Shown here one piece after another: positions 27,627 through 37,037 of a stretch of DNA of 64,000 bases. Under the pieces are notes generated by a model. The model was not told the DNA's origin, made no database searches, and worked only from the letters and a program-made list of their open reading frames with translations. The position numbers and the translations under genes are program-made. The stretch lies in NCBI RefSeq assembly GCF_003860465.1, contig NZ_CP034186.1:62001-126000 (forward strand), in the 5' to 3' direction. This stretch comes from Deinococcus psychrotolerans. Its GTDB lineage: Bacteria; Deinococcota; Deinococci; Deinococcales; Deinococcaceae. Position 1 is the stretch's first letter; each line of letters begins with the position of its first letter.

Positions 27627-28657
27627 CCGTTCCTCTGTCTAAATCCACTCCAGCCCTGATGGAAATACACAACCTCACCAAGACCTTTCCGGTGGCACAG
27701 AGCTTACTGGCTCGCTGGAGAGGCCAGCCTAGGCGTGCCGTGCAGGCCCTGACCGACGTGGAACTGACCGTGCAGCGCGGCGAAACATTGGGCATCGTGG
27801 GCGAGAGCGGCTGCGGTAAATCCACGCTGGCCCGCACATTGGTGCGGCTCTACGACGCCGACCGGGGCAGCGTCCGTTACGGCGATCTGGACGTGCTAGC
27901 GCTACGCGGCGCAGAATTGCGTCAGTACAACCGCCGGGTGCAGATGATCTTTCAAGACCCCTATTCCAGCCTCAACCCGCGTATGACCGTGGAAGCCGTG
28001 CTGCGCGAGGCGCTGAGTGTTCACAAGATGCGCCCCGCTGCTAAGCAGCCTGCCCGCGTGCGCGAACTGCTGCAACTGGTGGGTCTGCCGCCCGAGGCTG
28101 CTGGACGCCTGCCGCACGAGTTCTCTGGCGGTCAGCGTCAGCGCATCGGCATTGCCCGCGCTCTGGCACTGGAACCCGAATGCCTGATCGCCGATGAGCT
28201 GGTCTCGGCGCTGGACGTGTCGGTACAGGCACAGGTGGTCAACCTGCTGCTGGAGTTGCAGGAACGTCTGAACCTGACGGTGCTGTTCGTGGCCCACGAT
28301 TTGCGGCTGGTGCGCCACATCTCGCACCGGGTGGCGGTAATGTACCTGGGCCGGGTGGTGGAGGTGTCGGATACGCAGGCGATCTTCACTACTCCGCGCC
28401 ATCCGTATACGCAGGCCCTTCTCGCCGCCGCGCCCACCCTCGATCCGTCGCGGCGCACGGCGGCCCCGGCCATCACGGGCGAGTTGCCCAGCCCGCTGAA
28501 CGTGCCGAGCGGCTGCGCCTTTCGCACGCGCTGCCCGCACGCGTTTGAGCGCTGCGCCACCGAGCGGCCCGCCCTGCTCAAGTTGGAAGACGGCCCGGAG
28601 GTGGCCTGCCATCTGTACGACCCTGCCCACACCGCGTCACTCAAGCGGGCGACATGA
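27623..28657 (+). CDS. dppF: Peptide ABC transporter ATPase (DppF type)
   Basis: 344-residue second ATPase. Walker A GESGCGKST, FQDPYSSLNPRMTV, signature SGGQRQRIGIARALALEP, and a C-terminal cysteine-containing extension (CAFRTRCPHAFERC). ATG 27623 overlaps dppD. DppD and DppF form the ATPase heterodimer; they may also energise the ATPase-less permease pair at 45649-47459. Confidence 0.96.
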   Translation: MTVPLSKSTPALMEIHNLTKTFPVAQSLLARWRGQPRRAVQALTDVELTVQRGETLGIVGESGCGKSTLARTLVRLYDADRGSVRYGDLDVLALRGAELRQYNRRVQMIFQDPYSSLNPRMTVEAVLREALSVHKMRPAAKQPARVRELLQLVGLPPEAAGRLPHEFSGGQRQRIGIARALALEPECLIADELVSALDVSVQAQVVNLLLELQERLNLTVLFVAHDLRLVRHISHRVAVMYLGRVVEVSDTQAIFTTPRHPYTQALLAAAPTLDPSRRTAAPAITGELPSPLNVPSGCAFRTRCPHAFERCATERPALLKLEDGPEVACHLYDPAHTASLKRAT

Positions 28658-29700
28658 AATCTCCCGTGCAGGAGCCATCCTCCGGAGCCGCTGAGCCTCT
28701 TATCTGGCCGCTGGGCATCGACCGCAGTCTGGGGGTGCCGGTCAATACCCAACTGCGCGGGCAACTGGAATACGGCATAGCTTGCGGGGACATCCCGCGC
28801 GGCGCACGGCTGCCCAGCGTGCGCGAACTGTCTCAGGAACTGGGCGTGGCGCACATGACCGTGGCGGGCGTCTACAAAGAACTGCTGGGGCTGGGCTTGA
28901 TCGTGACCTCACGCGGGCGCGGCACCTTCGTGGCCACCACGCCGCAGCCGCCGCCCGGCCCTGATTTGACGCGGCTGACCCGGCTGCTCTCGGACACGCT
29001 GGCGCGGGCCGAGGGCGAGGGTTACAGCCTGCGCCAGATCGGGGAGGCCATGAACGCCCTGATCGCACGCGGCGCACAGCCACCGCAGCAAACCGGCGTC
29101 AGCGTGCTGCTGGTGGGCTTGTTTGCCGACGCCACCCGCAGTTACGCGGCGAACGTTCAGGCGGCGCTGCCCACCGGAGACCGGGTGCAGGCGGTCACGC
29201 TGGACGATTTGCGCTCCGGGCGCTCGCACACCGACGCGCAAAACGCCAACGTGGTGCTGGCTCTGGCCCACCGCCTGAATGAGACGCGGTCACTTTTGCC
29301 GGGCCGGGAGATTATTCCGGTGGGCTTCATTCCCTCGCAGCGCACCCGAGCGGCGCTGGCGGCCCTCGACCCGATGATCCGGCTGACGATTGTGGCGACC
29401 TTCGAGGAATTTCTGCCCACTTTCTTGAGCGGCGTCAAACGTTTCGCGCCGCACGTCTTGTCTATTCAGGCCACTCACCTGCACGCCAAGGACTTACAGA
29501 GCGTGCTGGACGCCTGCGACGTGGCCACTTACGCCACCGGCTCCGAAAGAGTCCGCACCTTGATACCCAATAAGCCGGCCCTCGAATACCGCCACGTCGT
29601 CGACCCTCGCGACATCGGGGGGCTGGTGCTGCCCGCCGTGGAAGCGCAGCGAGCGTTCCAAAAAACGACGCCGCATAAGCCCAAAAAGGAGCTGTCATGA
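28654..29700 (+). CDS. GntR-type regulator with unusual effector domain
   Basis: 348-residue protein. The N-terminal winged helix (about 30-95) is of the GntR/YtrA type: VPVNTQLRGQLEYGIACGDI, RLPSVRELSQELGVAHMTVA and LIVTSRGRGTFVATT. Residues ~145-340 form an alpha/beta domain (VSVLLVGLFADATRSYAANV; ANVVLALAHRLNE) that resembles a periplasmic-binding or racemase-like fold, not the usual FadR, HutC or aminotransferase effector domains. ATG 28654 overlaps dppF. Its place between transporter and enzyme genes suggests it senses the imported compound or an intermediate and controls the chain. Confidence 0.82.
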   Translation: MKSPVQEPSSGAAEPLIWPLGIDRSLGVPVNTQLRGQLEYGIACGDIPRGARLPSVRELSQELGVAHMTVAGVYKELLGLGLIVTSRGRGTFVATTPQPPPGPDLTRLTRLLSDTLARAEGEGYSLRQIGEAMNALIARGAQPPQQTGVSVLLVGLFADATRSYAANVQAALPTGDRVQAVTLDDLRSGRSHTDAQNANVVLALAHRLNETRSLLPGREIIPVGFIPSQRTRAALAALDPMIRLTIVATFEEFLPTFLSGVKRFAPHVLSIQATHLHAKDLQSVLDACDVATYATGSERVRTLIPNKPALEYRHVVDPRDIGGLVLPAVEAQRAFQKTTPHKPKKELS

Positions 29701-30404
29701 CCGCGATTGAACAGATGAACTGGATGCAGGTCGAAGAGTACCTCAAGAGCGACAACCGCTGCATTTTGCCGCTGGGCAGCACCGAGCAGCACGCGCACCT
29801 GAGTCTGTGCGTGGACAACATCCTGCCCTCCAAGCTGGCGCACGACGCGGTGGGCGACTCGGGCGTGCCGGTCTTTCCCGTGTTGCCCTACGGCATCACG
29901 CCGTATTTCCGGGCCTATCCGGGCAGCATCAATATCCGGGTACAGACGTATTTGGCAATCGTGCGCGACATTCTGGACGACCTGCACGAGCAGGGCTTCC
30001 GACGAATCCTGATCGTCAACGGGCACGGCGGCAACACCCCGGCGCAGGGCTTCACCGCCGAGTGGATGGCCGACCATCCCGGCACCCAGGTCAAATTTCA
30101 CAACTGGTGGAATGCGCCGCAGGTCTGGGCCAAAGTGCAGGCCACCGACTCCAACGCCAGCCACGCGTCTTGGATGGAGAATTTTCCGTGGACACGGCTG
30201 GACGGCGTGGAGATGCCGGACACGGAGAAAACTGGCGTGGACTTCGATTACATGCGGCTGCTCGGCCCGGCGGCGCTGCGCGAGTACCTTGGCGAGGGCA
30301 ATTTCGGCGGCAAATTCCAGCGCCCCGACGCCGATATGCAGGCCATCTGGGACGTGGCCGTGGCCGAAACCCGCGCCCTGCTGGAAAAGGGATGGGCCGA
30401 GTGA
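29697..30404 (+). CDS. Creatininase-family amidohydrolase
   Basis: 235-residue member of the creatininase (creatinine amidohydrolase) family of metal-dependent C-N or ring-opening hydrolases. The metal-binding block reads PLGSTEQHAHLSLCVDN near residue 25, one residue shorter than the usual EQHGPHLPxxTD, and NGHGGN follows near residue 107. Family members open cyclic amides, cleave formamides, mature peptide cofactors or open inosose rings; the sequence alone does not say which. ATG 29697 overlaps the regulator stop. Confidence 0.88.
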   Translation: MTAIEQMNWMQVEEYLKSDNRCILPLGSTEQHAHLSLCVDNILPSKLAHDAVGDSGVPVFPVLPYGITPYFRAYPGSINIRVQTYLAIVRDILDDLHEQGFRRILIVNGHGGNTPAQGFTAEWMADHPGTQVKFHNWWNAPQVWAKVQATDSNASHASWMENFPWTRLDGVEMPDTEKTGVDFDYMRLLGPAALREYLGEGNFGGKFQRPDADMQAIWDVAVAETRALLEKGWAE

Positions 30405-31444
30405 GCGAGGAGGACTCGCAACGCTTACTGATCTGGGGAGCTGGGGCCATAGGCGGCACCATCGGCGCATATCTGCTGCGCGGCGGCTGTGACGTGACCT
30501 TCGTGGATGTGGATGCGGGTCACGTTGGAGCAATCCATGAACGCGGCCTGAGCATCACCGGCCCGTTTGGAGAGTTTAACGTGGCCGCGCCCGCCTTCAC
30601 CCCGGAGACGCTGCAAGGTCAGTGGGACACCATCTTGCTGTGTACCAAGGCGCAACACACGGCGGCGGCAGCTCAGGCCCTCGCACCCCATCTCAGCCCT
30701 GGCGGCGTGGTGGTGTCCATCCAGAACGGCCTCAATCCGCTGATCATCAACGAACACATTCCGCCGGAGCAGGTGCTGGGCAGCTTCGTCAACTTCGGCG
30801 CAGATTATCTGGAACCCGGCGTGGTGCAGTACGGCGGGCGGGGCGTGGTGGTCATCGGCGAGCAGGACGGACAGTTGACTGAGCATGCGCGGCAACTTCA
30901 CGCCATGCTCCAGCACTTCGAGCCTGACGCCGTCCTGAGCCCCAACGTGTTCGGCTACCTGTGGAGCAAGCTCGCTTACGGCTCACTGCTGTTTGCCACC
31001 GCCGTCACCAACGACGGCATCGCCGACGCGCTCGCACGGCCCGAAGACCGCGCCCTCTACACCGAACTGGGCCGCGAGGTCATGCGGGTGGCTCTGGCGC
31101 ACGGGGTCACGCCCGAAGCCTTCAACGGCTTTGCCCCGGTGGCCTTTTTGCCGGATGCCGGTGATGCGGCGGCGCAAGCGAGTCTGGACGAGATGGTGGC
31201 CTTCAACCGCCGCAGCGCCAAGACCCACAGCGGCATCTGGCGCGATCTGGCGGTTCGCAAACGCACGACGGAGGTGGACGCGCAACTCGGCTGGGTGGTG
31301 CATTTCGGGGAGCAGCACGCTGTTCCCACGCCATTAAATGCCCGCCTGATCGAGCTGATTCACGAGATAGAGCAAGGAACGCGTGAGCTGGGCCGGGGCA
31401 ATCTAACTGATCTGCGCGGGCTGATGCTTCAGGAGCAGGTATGA
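30401..31444 (+). CDS. Ketopantoate reductase-like dehydrogenase (ApbA/PanE family)
   Basis: 347-residue NAD(P)-dependent 2-oxoacid reductase-type protein. The N-terminal Rossmann motif GAGAIGGTIGAYLLRGG is followed by LCTKAQHT, the VSIQNGLNP block and the catalytic-lysine block YLWSKLAYGSLL. GTG 30401 gives a 4-nt overlap (GTGA) with the previous gene; ATG 30392 is the alternative. Longer than typical PanE (about 300) and set in a catabolic operon, so it is more likely to oxidise or reduce a pathway hydroxy/oxo acid than to make pantoate. Confidence 0.88.
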   Translation: MSEEDSQRLLIWGAGAIGGTIGAYLLRGGCDVTFVDVDAGHVGAIHERGLSITGPFGEFNVAAPAFTPETLQGQWDTILLCTKAQHTAAAAQALAPHLSPGGVVVSIQNGLNPLIINEHIPPEQVLGSFVNFGADYLEPGVVQYGGRGVVVIGEQDGQLTEHARQLHAMLQHFEPDAVLSPNVFGYLWSKLAYGSLLFATAVTNDGIADALARPEDRALYTELGREVMRVALAHGVTPEAFNGFAPVAFLPDAGDAAAQASLDEMVAFNRRSAKTHSGIWRDLAVRKRTTEVDAQLGWVVHFGEQHAVPTPLNARLIELIHEIEQGTRELGRGNLTDLRGLMLQEQV

Positions 31445-32214
31445 CAGCAGGGAAGAGATTTGCGGGCCAGACCGTCATCGTCACGGGCGCGGCCCACGGC
31501 TTCGGGCGCACGATTGCCCACGCCTTCGCCAGGGAAGGCGCGGCGGTGTGGGCCTGCGACGTAAACACCGAGGGGTTGGATGAGACAGCCCGGCTGGTTC
31601 AGGAACAAAGACTAACAATCCAGACCCGAAAAGTGGACGTGGGTGACTCGGAGGCCGTCTCAGCTTTCGTGGCCGAAGTCGTGGCAGAGACGGGCCGCGT
31701 GGATGTACTGGTCAACAACGCGGGCGGCGTGCGCGGGCAGGTGGGCCGCCCCATCGAAGAGATCAGCCCCCTGGATTGGCAGGCCATCTTTGCCGTCAAC
31801 GTGGACGGGGCCTTTTTCTTCGCGCAGGCGGCGGCCCCGCATATGAAGGCCCAGAAGTCGGGCCGGATCATCAACATTTCCAGCGGCGCAGGTTTGGGCA
31901 TCAGCCTGACCGGTATTCAGGCGTACGCCTCCGCTAAGGCTGCCCAGATCGGCCTGACCCGCCAGTTGGCGCATGAGCTGGGCGCGTGGGGAATCACGGT
32001 CAACAACGTGGCTCCCGGGTTCGTCCGCAGCAATCCTACCACCGAGCGCCAGTGGGAAAGCTACGGCGAGGAAGGTCAGCGCAAACTGATAGACGGCATC
32101 GCCCTGAAGCGCCTGGGCACCCCCGAAGACATTGCCAACGCCGTGCTGTTCTTCGCCTCCGATCAGGCGGGCTGGGTCACCGGGCAAGTCTTGAGCGTGG
32201 ACGGCGGTAAATGA
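31441..32214 (+). CDS. SDR-family oxidoreductase
   Basis: 257-residue classical short-chain dehydrogenase. Cofactor motif VTGAAHGFGRTIAHAF, the NNAGG block, SGRIINISSGAG and the catalytic YASAKAAQIGLTRQ are all present, ending VTGQVLSVDGGK. ATG 31441 overlaps the previous stop. The acidic D following the second strand (ACDVNTEG) suggests NAD rather than NADP. Substrate unknown. Confidence 0.93.
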   Translation: MTAGKRFAGQTVIVTGAAHGFGRTIAHAFAREGAAVWACDVNTEGLDETARLVQEQRLTIQTRKVDVGDSEAVSAFVAEVVAETGRVDVLVNNAGGVRGQVGRPIEEISPLDWQAIFAVNVDGAFFFAQAAAPHMKAQKSGRIINISSGAGLGISLTGIQAYASAKAAQIGLTRQLAHELGAWGITVNNVAPGFVRSNPTTERQWESYGEEGQRKLIDGIALKRLGTPEDIANAVLFFASDQAGWVTGQVLSVDGGK

Positions 32215-33602
32215 GCGGCCTGAACGACGTGCTGGACAAGTTGAGTGAGCGTTCCAAAGCCTCACTCTCTGAACTGATTGAGTTCGCCAGCATCCCCAGC
32301 GTCAGCGCCCAGCCGGATCACAAACCGGACATGGAGCGGGCAGCGCAGTGGCTCTCGACCCGCCTGAAACGCGCCGGACTGAAGACGGTGGAACTGTGGC
32401 CCACTGCCGGACACGCCGCCGTTTACGCCGAATATTTAGAGGCTGGCGAGGACGCGCCCACCCTGCTCGTCTACGGTCACTACGACGTTCAGCCGCCCGA
32501 TCCGCTGGAGAAGTGGCACACGCCGCCGTTCACGCCCACGGTCAAGGACGAGCGGCTGTACGGGCGAGGCGTCAGCGACGACAAGGGGCCGCTGCTGCTG
32601 ACCGTGCAGGTCGTGGACGCTTATCTGTCCACGCTGGGCAAGTTGCCTCTCAACCTCAAATTTCTGTTCGAGGGCGAAGAGGAAGTCGGCAGCGCCCATC
32701 TGAACGAACTCGTCGCGCAGAACGCCGAGCGGCTCAGGGCCGATTTCGTCCTGAGTGCCGACGGCGGGATGTGGAGTGCGGATATACCCTCACTGACGGT
32801 CAGCGCACGCGGGCTGGCGGCGCTGGAACTGACCGTGCGCGGCCCCACCAAGGATCTGCACTCCGGGCGGCACGGCGGCAGTGTCCACAATCCTCTGCAC
32901 GCGCTGGCGACGCTAATCGCCGGACTTCACGACGAATCTGGCCACGTGACGGTGTCGGGCTTCTACGACGGCATTGCGGAGTTGACGCCGCAGCAGCGGG
33001 AGGGCATCCGGCAACTGCCCTTCACCGATGAAGACTACTTGACCCAGACCGGAGCGCCCGCCGTATACGGAGAATCCGGCTACTCCACCCTGGAGCGCCA
33101 GTGGCACCGGCCCACGCTGGAAGTTAACGGGATGTGGGGCGGCTACACTGGCGAGGGCAGCAAAACTGTGCTGCCCAGCGAGGCCCACGCCAAAATTACC
33201 TGCCGCCTGGTGCCGGGGCAGGAGCCAGGGCGCATCGCGGAGCTGCTCAAACAGCATCTGGAGGCCAAGCTGCCGCCCGGTGTGACGCTGAATATTCACC
33301 CCAGCGAACACGGCGCACGCGCCTACCGCCTGCCTGATGCCCACCCCGGCGGGGCGCTGGCGCGGGAAGTGCTGGCCGAGCTGTACGGCAAGCCGCCGCT
33401 GGACGTGGGCATGGGCGGCAGCATTCCGGTGCTGGAGACTTTTCAAAGCGTACTGGGCCTTGACACCGTATTTTTTAGCTTCTCGGTGGGCGACGAGGAC
33501 ATCCACGCTCCCAACGAATTTTTCCGCATCCCACGCTTGTCCGAGGGCCAGCAGGCTTGGGCGCAGCTGTGGTGGAAGCTGGGCCATCAGGAGAAAAGAT
33601 GA
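32211..33602 (+). CDS. M20-family metallopeptidase (dipeptidase type)
   Basis: 463-residue zinc peptidase of the M20 family, close in layout to cytosolic/CNDP-type dipeptidases. Metal and catalytic residues: YGHYDVQPPDP (H and D), RGVSDDKGP, FEGEEEVGS (catalytic Glu pair) and SADGGMW. A dimerisation/lid domain (about 190-340) has the RHGGSVHNPLHAL block. ATG 32211 overlaps the SDR stop. It likely cleaves an imported dipeptide or N-acyl amino acid. Confidence 0.93.
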   Translation: MSGLNDVLDKLSERSKASLSELIEFASIPSVSAQPDHKPDMERAAQWLSTRLKRAGLKTVELWPTAGHAAVYAEYLEAGEDAPTLLVYGHYDVQPPDPLEKWHTPPFTPTVKDERLYGRGVSDDKGPLLLTVQVVDAYLSTLGKLPLNLKFLFEGEEEVGSAHLNELVAQNAERLRADFVLSADGGMWSADIPSLTVSARGLAALELTVRGPTKDLHSGRHGGSVHNPLHALATLIAGLHDESGHVTVSGFYDGIAELTPQQREGIRQLPFTDEDYLTQTGAPAVYGESGYSTLERQWHRPTLEVNGMWGGYTGEGSKTVLPSEAHAKITCRLVPGQEPGRIAELLKQHLEAKLPPGVTLNIHPSEHGARAYRLPDAHPGGALAREVLAELYGKPPLDVGMGGSIPVLETFQSVLGLDTVFFSFSVGDEDIHAPNEFFRIPRLSEGQQAWAQLWWKLGHQEKR

Positions 33603-35131
33603 ATGAATTTCAGCGCCGCTCGGCAGAAATCAACGACTTGTTGTGTGTTCTGAATGTGCTCAACTGGGACGCCCGCACCCAGATGCCCGCAGGGGGCAGT
33701 TCCGCCCGTGCCCAGCAACAGGCGACAATCAGCGCTCTGGCGCAGGAAAAATTGCTCGATCCGGCTTACGAGGCGGCGGCGCAAGTGGTCAGCGGCGACG
33801 ACAGCACTGACGACGTGGAGAACCGCGCCGCGCAGCAAGCGCTGGCCGCTGTCTCGGCCCTGAGGCGCATTCCTGCCGAGCTGACCCGCGAACTGGCCCT
33901 GCTCAAATCCGAGGCGCAGGACGTGTGGGCGCGGGCCAAGGCGGCCAATGACTTCAGTATGTTCGCCCCGGCCCTGACGCGCATGGTGGAGCTGAACCGC
34001 CAACTGGCCGAGGCGCTGGGCTACGAGGGCCACCCCTACGACGCGCTACTCAACCTCTACGAGCCGGGTGTCACGGTGGCGACGCTGTTGCCGCTGTTCG
34101 AGCGTCTCCGCGCCCACCATGTGCCGCTCCTCAAGGCTATCCAGCAGCAACCCCAGCCGCGCAGTGAGTTCCTGAACCGCTCGTATCCGGCAGACGCGCA
34201 AAAGCGTGTTTCCCTGACGCTGGCGCAGAAGTTCGGCTACGACACCCAGCGCGGGCGGCTCGACGAATCGGCCCACCCCTTCGAGATCAGTTTCACCCGC
34301 CAGGACGTGCGGATCACCACCCGCTTTCAGGAAAACTTCCTATCGGGCGCACTGTTCGGCACGCTGCACGAAACCGGGCACGCCATGTATGAGCAGGGAG
34401 TCCGCCCCGAGCTGAGCCGCACGGTGCTGACCAGTGATTTGACGGGCCTTTACGCCGTGGGTGGAGCCAGCTACGGTACCCATGAGAGCCAGTCGCGGCT
34501 GTGGGAGAACCGAATTGGGCGGTCAAAGGCCTACTGGGAGCTGCACTTTCCTCAGCTTCAGGCGGCGTTCCCCGAGCAGCTCGCGGACGTAGACACCGAC
34601 GCCTTTCACCGCGCCGTCAACACGGTGCGCCCCAGCCTGATCCGGGTGGAGGCCGACGAGCTAACGTATGACCTGCACATCATGCTGCGGGTCGAGCTGG
34701 AACGCCAACTCATCGGCGGCGAACTGGCGGTCAAGGACTTGCCCGAAGCCTGGAACGCCCGCATCAAATCCGACCTCGGTCTGGACGTGCCGGACGACGC
34801 ACACGGCGTGTTGCAAGACATCCACTGGTCGGCGGGGATGATCGGCTCGTTTCCCACTTACACCATCGGCAACGTGATGGCCTCGCAGTTCTACGCGGCG
34901 GCACTGGAGCAGGTGCCGGATCTGGAAGCTGGCCTCCTGCGCGGCGAGTACACCCCGCTGCGCGAGTGGCTCACAGACAACATTTACCAGCATGGCCGCA
35001 CCTTCACGCCCCATGAGCTGCTGATACGGGCGACCGGGCGCGGCCTCGACCCCCAACCTTACCTGGATTACCTCAGCGGCAAATACGGCGAACTCTACGG
35101 CTTAAACCTTCAAAAGGAGCAAACAACATGA
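33599..35131 (+). CDS. M32-family metallocarboxypeptidase (Taq type)
   Basis: 510-residue carboxypeptidase Taq-family enzyme. The zinc motif HEXXH is HETGH in GTLHETGHAMYEQG near residue 260, and the downstream ESQSRLWENRIGRS block carries the third ligand region. IHWSAGMIGSFPTYTIGNVM and RATGRGLDPQPYLDYLSGKY are typical for the C-terminal part. ATG 33599 overlaps the M20 stop and has AGGAGA upstream. It removes C-terminal amino acids from peptides in the cytoplasm. Confidence 0.95.
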   Translation: MNEFQRRSAEINDLLCVLNVLNWDARTQMPAGGSSARAQQQATISALAQEKLLDPAYEAAAQVVSGDDSTDDVENRAAQQALAAVSALRRIPAELTRELALLKSEAQDVWARAKAANDFSMFAPALTRMVELNRQLAEALGYEGHPYDALLNLYEPGVTVATLLPLFERLRAHHVPLLKAIQQQPQPRSEFLNRSYPADAQKRVSLTLAQKFGYDTQRGRLDESAHPFEISFTRQDVRITTRFQENFLSGALFGTLHETGHAMYEQGVRPELSRTVLTSDLTGLYAVGGASYGTHESQSRLWENRIGRSKAYWELHFPQLQAAFPEQLADVDTDAFHRAVNTVRPSLIRVEADELTYDLHIMLRVELERQLIGGELAVKDLPEAWNARIKSDLGLDVPDDAHGVLQDIHWSAGMIGSFPTYTIGNVMASQFYAAALEQVPDLEAGLLRGEYTPLREWLTDNIYQHGRTFTPHELLIRATGRGLDPQPYLDYLSGKYGELYGLNLQKEQTT

Positions 35132-35883
35132 CCCAGACAAACGGAAAACTCGCAGGTAAAGTCGCCCTCGTCACCGGAGCCTCCAGCGGCATCGGGGAAG
35201 CCACTGCCCTGGCCCTGGCCGAACACGGCGCGGCGGTGGCGCTGGTGGCCCGGCGCAAAGACCGCTTGGATGAACTGGCGGGCAAGATCCAGAACATGGG
35301 CGGCAAAGTAGCTGTCATTGTCTCGGATCTGGCGCAGGCCGGGCAGGGAGCCGAGGTCGTGAAACAGGCGGTGGAAGCCCTGGGCCGCCTGGACATCGTC
35401 GTGAACAACGCGGGCGTGATGCTGCTCGGCCCGCTCTCCGGCGGCGATCCCAGCGATTTGACGCGCATGATGAACCTCAACGTCACGGCGCTGATGCACC
35501 TTTCGCAGGCCGCGCTGGAAGTCATGAAGCCGCAGAAGAGCGGGCACATCGTCAACATCTCGTCGGTGTCGGGGCGCGGGGCCAGTCCGCTGAGCGCCGG
35601 ATATAGCGCCAGTAAATGGGCGGTGGGGGGGTTCAGCGAGGGCCTGCGGCAGGAAGCCAAAGCCGATAGGATTCGCGTGACCGTCATCGAACCCGGTGTG
35701 GTCGCCACCGAGCTGACCGATCACATCACCCATACCCAGACCAAAGACATGTACGAGGGCCGCATCAAGGACATGGAGATGCTGCAATCGGAAGACATCG
35801 CCGCTGCCGTTGTCTATGCCGTGACCCAGCCGGAGCGCGTGAACGTCAACGAACTCTTGATCCGCCCGCTCGATCAGGGCTGA
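35128..35883 (+). CDS. SDR-family oxidoreductase
   Basis: 251-residue short-chain dehydrogenase with VTGASSGIGEATALALAE, NNAGVML, GHIVNISSVSGRG and catalytic YSASKWAVGGFSEGLRQE. The basic residues after the second strand (VARRKDRLDEL) favour NADP. This type (YdfG/serine-3-dehydrogenase-like) often acts on small hydroxy acids. ATG 35128 overlaps the M32 stop and also has its own AAGGAG. Last gene of the chain. Confidence 0.92.
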   Translation: MTQTNGKLAGKVALVTGASSGIGEATALALAEHGAAVALVARRKDRLDELAGKIQNMGGKVAVIVSDLAQAGQGAEVVKQAVEALGRLDIVVNNAGVMLLGPLSGGDPSDLTRMMNLNVTALMHLSQAALEVMKPQKSGHIVNISSVSGRGASPLSAGYSASKWAVGGFSEGLRQEAKADRIRVTVIEPGVVATELTDHITHTQTKDMYEGRIKDMEMLQSEDIAAAVVYAVTQPERVNVNELLIRPLDQG

Positions 35884-35899
35884 ACTCAGGCTGACTGCC

Positions 35900-35948
35900 G
35901 CCTGCCTGCTCGGTCAAAAAAGAGTTTCTTTTGACCAAGCGGGCAGGC
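35900..35948. terminator. Bidirectional terminator hairpin
   Basis: GCCTGCC (35900-35906) with GGCAGGC (35942-35948), extended by GGTCAAAA (35912-35919) with TTTTGACC (35929-35936), forms a long stem with internal A/T arms. It lies between the end of the twelve-gene chain and the convergent isoaspartyl peptidase gene. Confidence 0.8.
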
Positions 35949-35995
35949 CCAGTAGGTGCGGACAGCCCGAGACGTGGAGTTGGGTCTGGCCGTAC

Positions 35996-36952
35996 CTATT
36001 CTTCGTGAATGGCGACGTAGATCTCATCGGCGGTGATCCAGCCCCGGTACATGCCCTCGGTGTTGTACGGCAGGGCGACGTTACCGTCTTTGTCCACCGC
36101 GCACAGTCCCGCTCCGCCGCCTGATCCCAGCTTGCCGAGGGCCATCATCTCACCGTGAATCATGGCGTCGGTGGCCTCACTCAGCGCCGCGCCCTGATAA
36201 AGCATCCGGGCGTGGATTTCGTGGCCGAGCACGCGGCGAATAAAAAACTCCCCCTTGCCCGTGCCCGACAGCGCACAGGTGCGGTCATCGGCCCACGTCC
36301 CCGCCCCGATGATCGGTGAGTCGCCGATGCGTCCGGTGGGCTTGGCAGTGTAGCCGCCCGTGGAGGTTGCTGCCGCCAAGTGGCCGTGCAGGTCGAGCGC
36401 CGCCGCGCCCACCGTGCCGTGCTTGTCGCGCTCGGGGGCGGCGGCCAGCGTGCCTTCACGTTCCCGCTCCAGCATTCTTTCCAGCGCCTCCCGCCGGGAA
36501 GGGGTAGTGAAAAAGCTGTTGTCCACCACTTCAAATCCCCGCTGCCGCGCCCACTCGTCGGCGGCCTCACCTATCAGCAGCAGCGGATCGGCCACCTCGG
36601 CCAGTGCGCGGGCGACCCGCACCGGATGGCGAATGCGCCGCGCTCCGGCCACCGCGCCCGCCAAGCCTGCTGCCCCGTCCATCACCGAGGCGTCCAGCTC
36701 ATGGTAGCCGTCCCGGTTGAGGGCCGCGCCGTAGCCCGCGTTGAACACCGGGTCGTCTTCCATCACCGCGACCGCTTCTGTGACCGCGTCGGTGGCCGGG
36801 CCGCCCGCTGTCAAGACGCTGAAACCCGCTTGAAGCGCCCGGCGCAGCGCGTCACGGGCAGCCCGGTTGAGATCCGGGGTCAATTCGTCTTTGGGAATCG
36901 CGCCGCAGCCGCCGTGAATCGCCAGCACTGGAGTCCGTCTCGTGGTCGTCAT
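35996..36952 (-). CDS. Isoaspartyl peptidase / L-asparaginase (Ntn hydrolase, plant type)
   Basis: 318-residue type III asparaginase/isoaspartyl dipeptidase, a self-cleaving N-terminal nucleophile hydrolase. AIHGGCGAIPKD opens the protein, NAGYGAALNRDG follows, and the autocleavage/nucleophile site is the Thr in DKHGTVGAAALD; GRIGDSPIIGAGTWAD and GTGKGEFFIRR are standard later blocks. ATG 36952 follows GAGAGGTG; an ATG four codons earlier has no site. It frees aspartate from beta-aspartyl peptides or asparagine, and fits the peptide theme of the flanking operons. Confidence 0.95.
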   Translation of the reverse strand: MTTTRRTPVLAIHGGCGAIPKDELTPDLNRAARDALRRALQAGFSVLTAGGPATDAVTEAVAVMEDDPVFNAGYGAALNRDGYHELDASVMDGAAGLAGAVAGARRIRHPVRVARALAEVADPLLLIGEAADEWARQRGFEVVDNSFFTTPSRREALERMLEREREGTLAAAPERDKHGTVGAAALDLHGHLAAATSTGGYTAKPTGRIGDSPIIGAGTWADDRTCALSGTGKGEFFIRRVLGHEIHARMLYQGAALSEATDAMIHGEMMALGKLGSGGGAGLCAVDKDGNVALPYNTEGMYRGWITADEIYVAIHEE

Positions 36953-37037
36953 TTGCACCTCTCGCCTCAGCATAGCAACCTTCCCGGTTGTTGGAATGGC
37001 CCAGTTTGGTTGAAAAAGTCCAGCACCGGGGGCGGGA

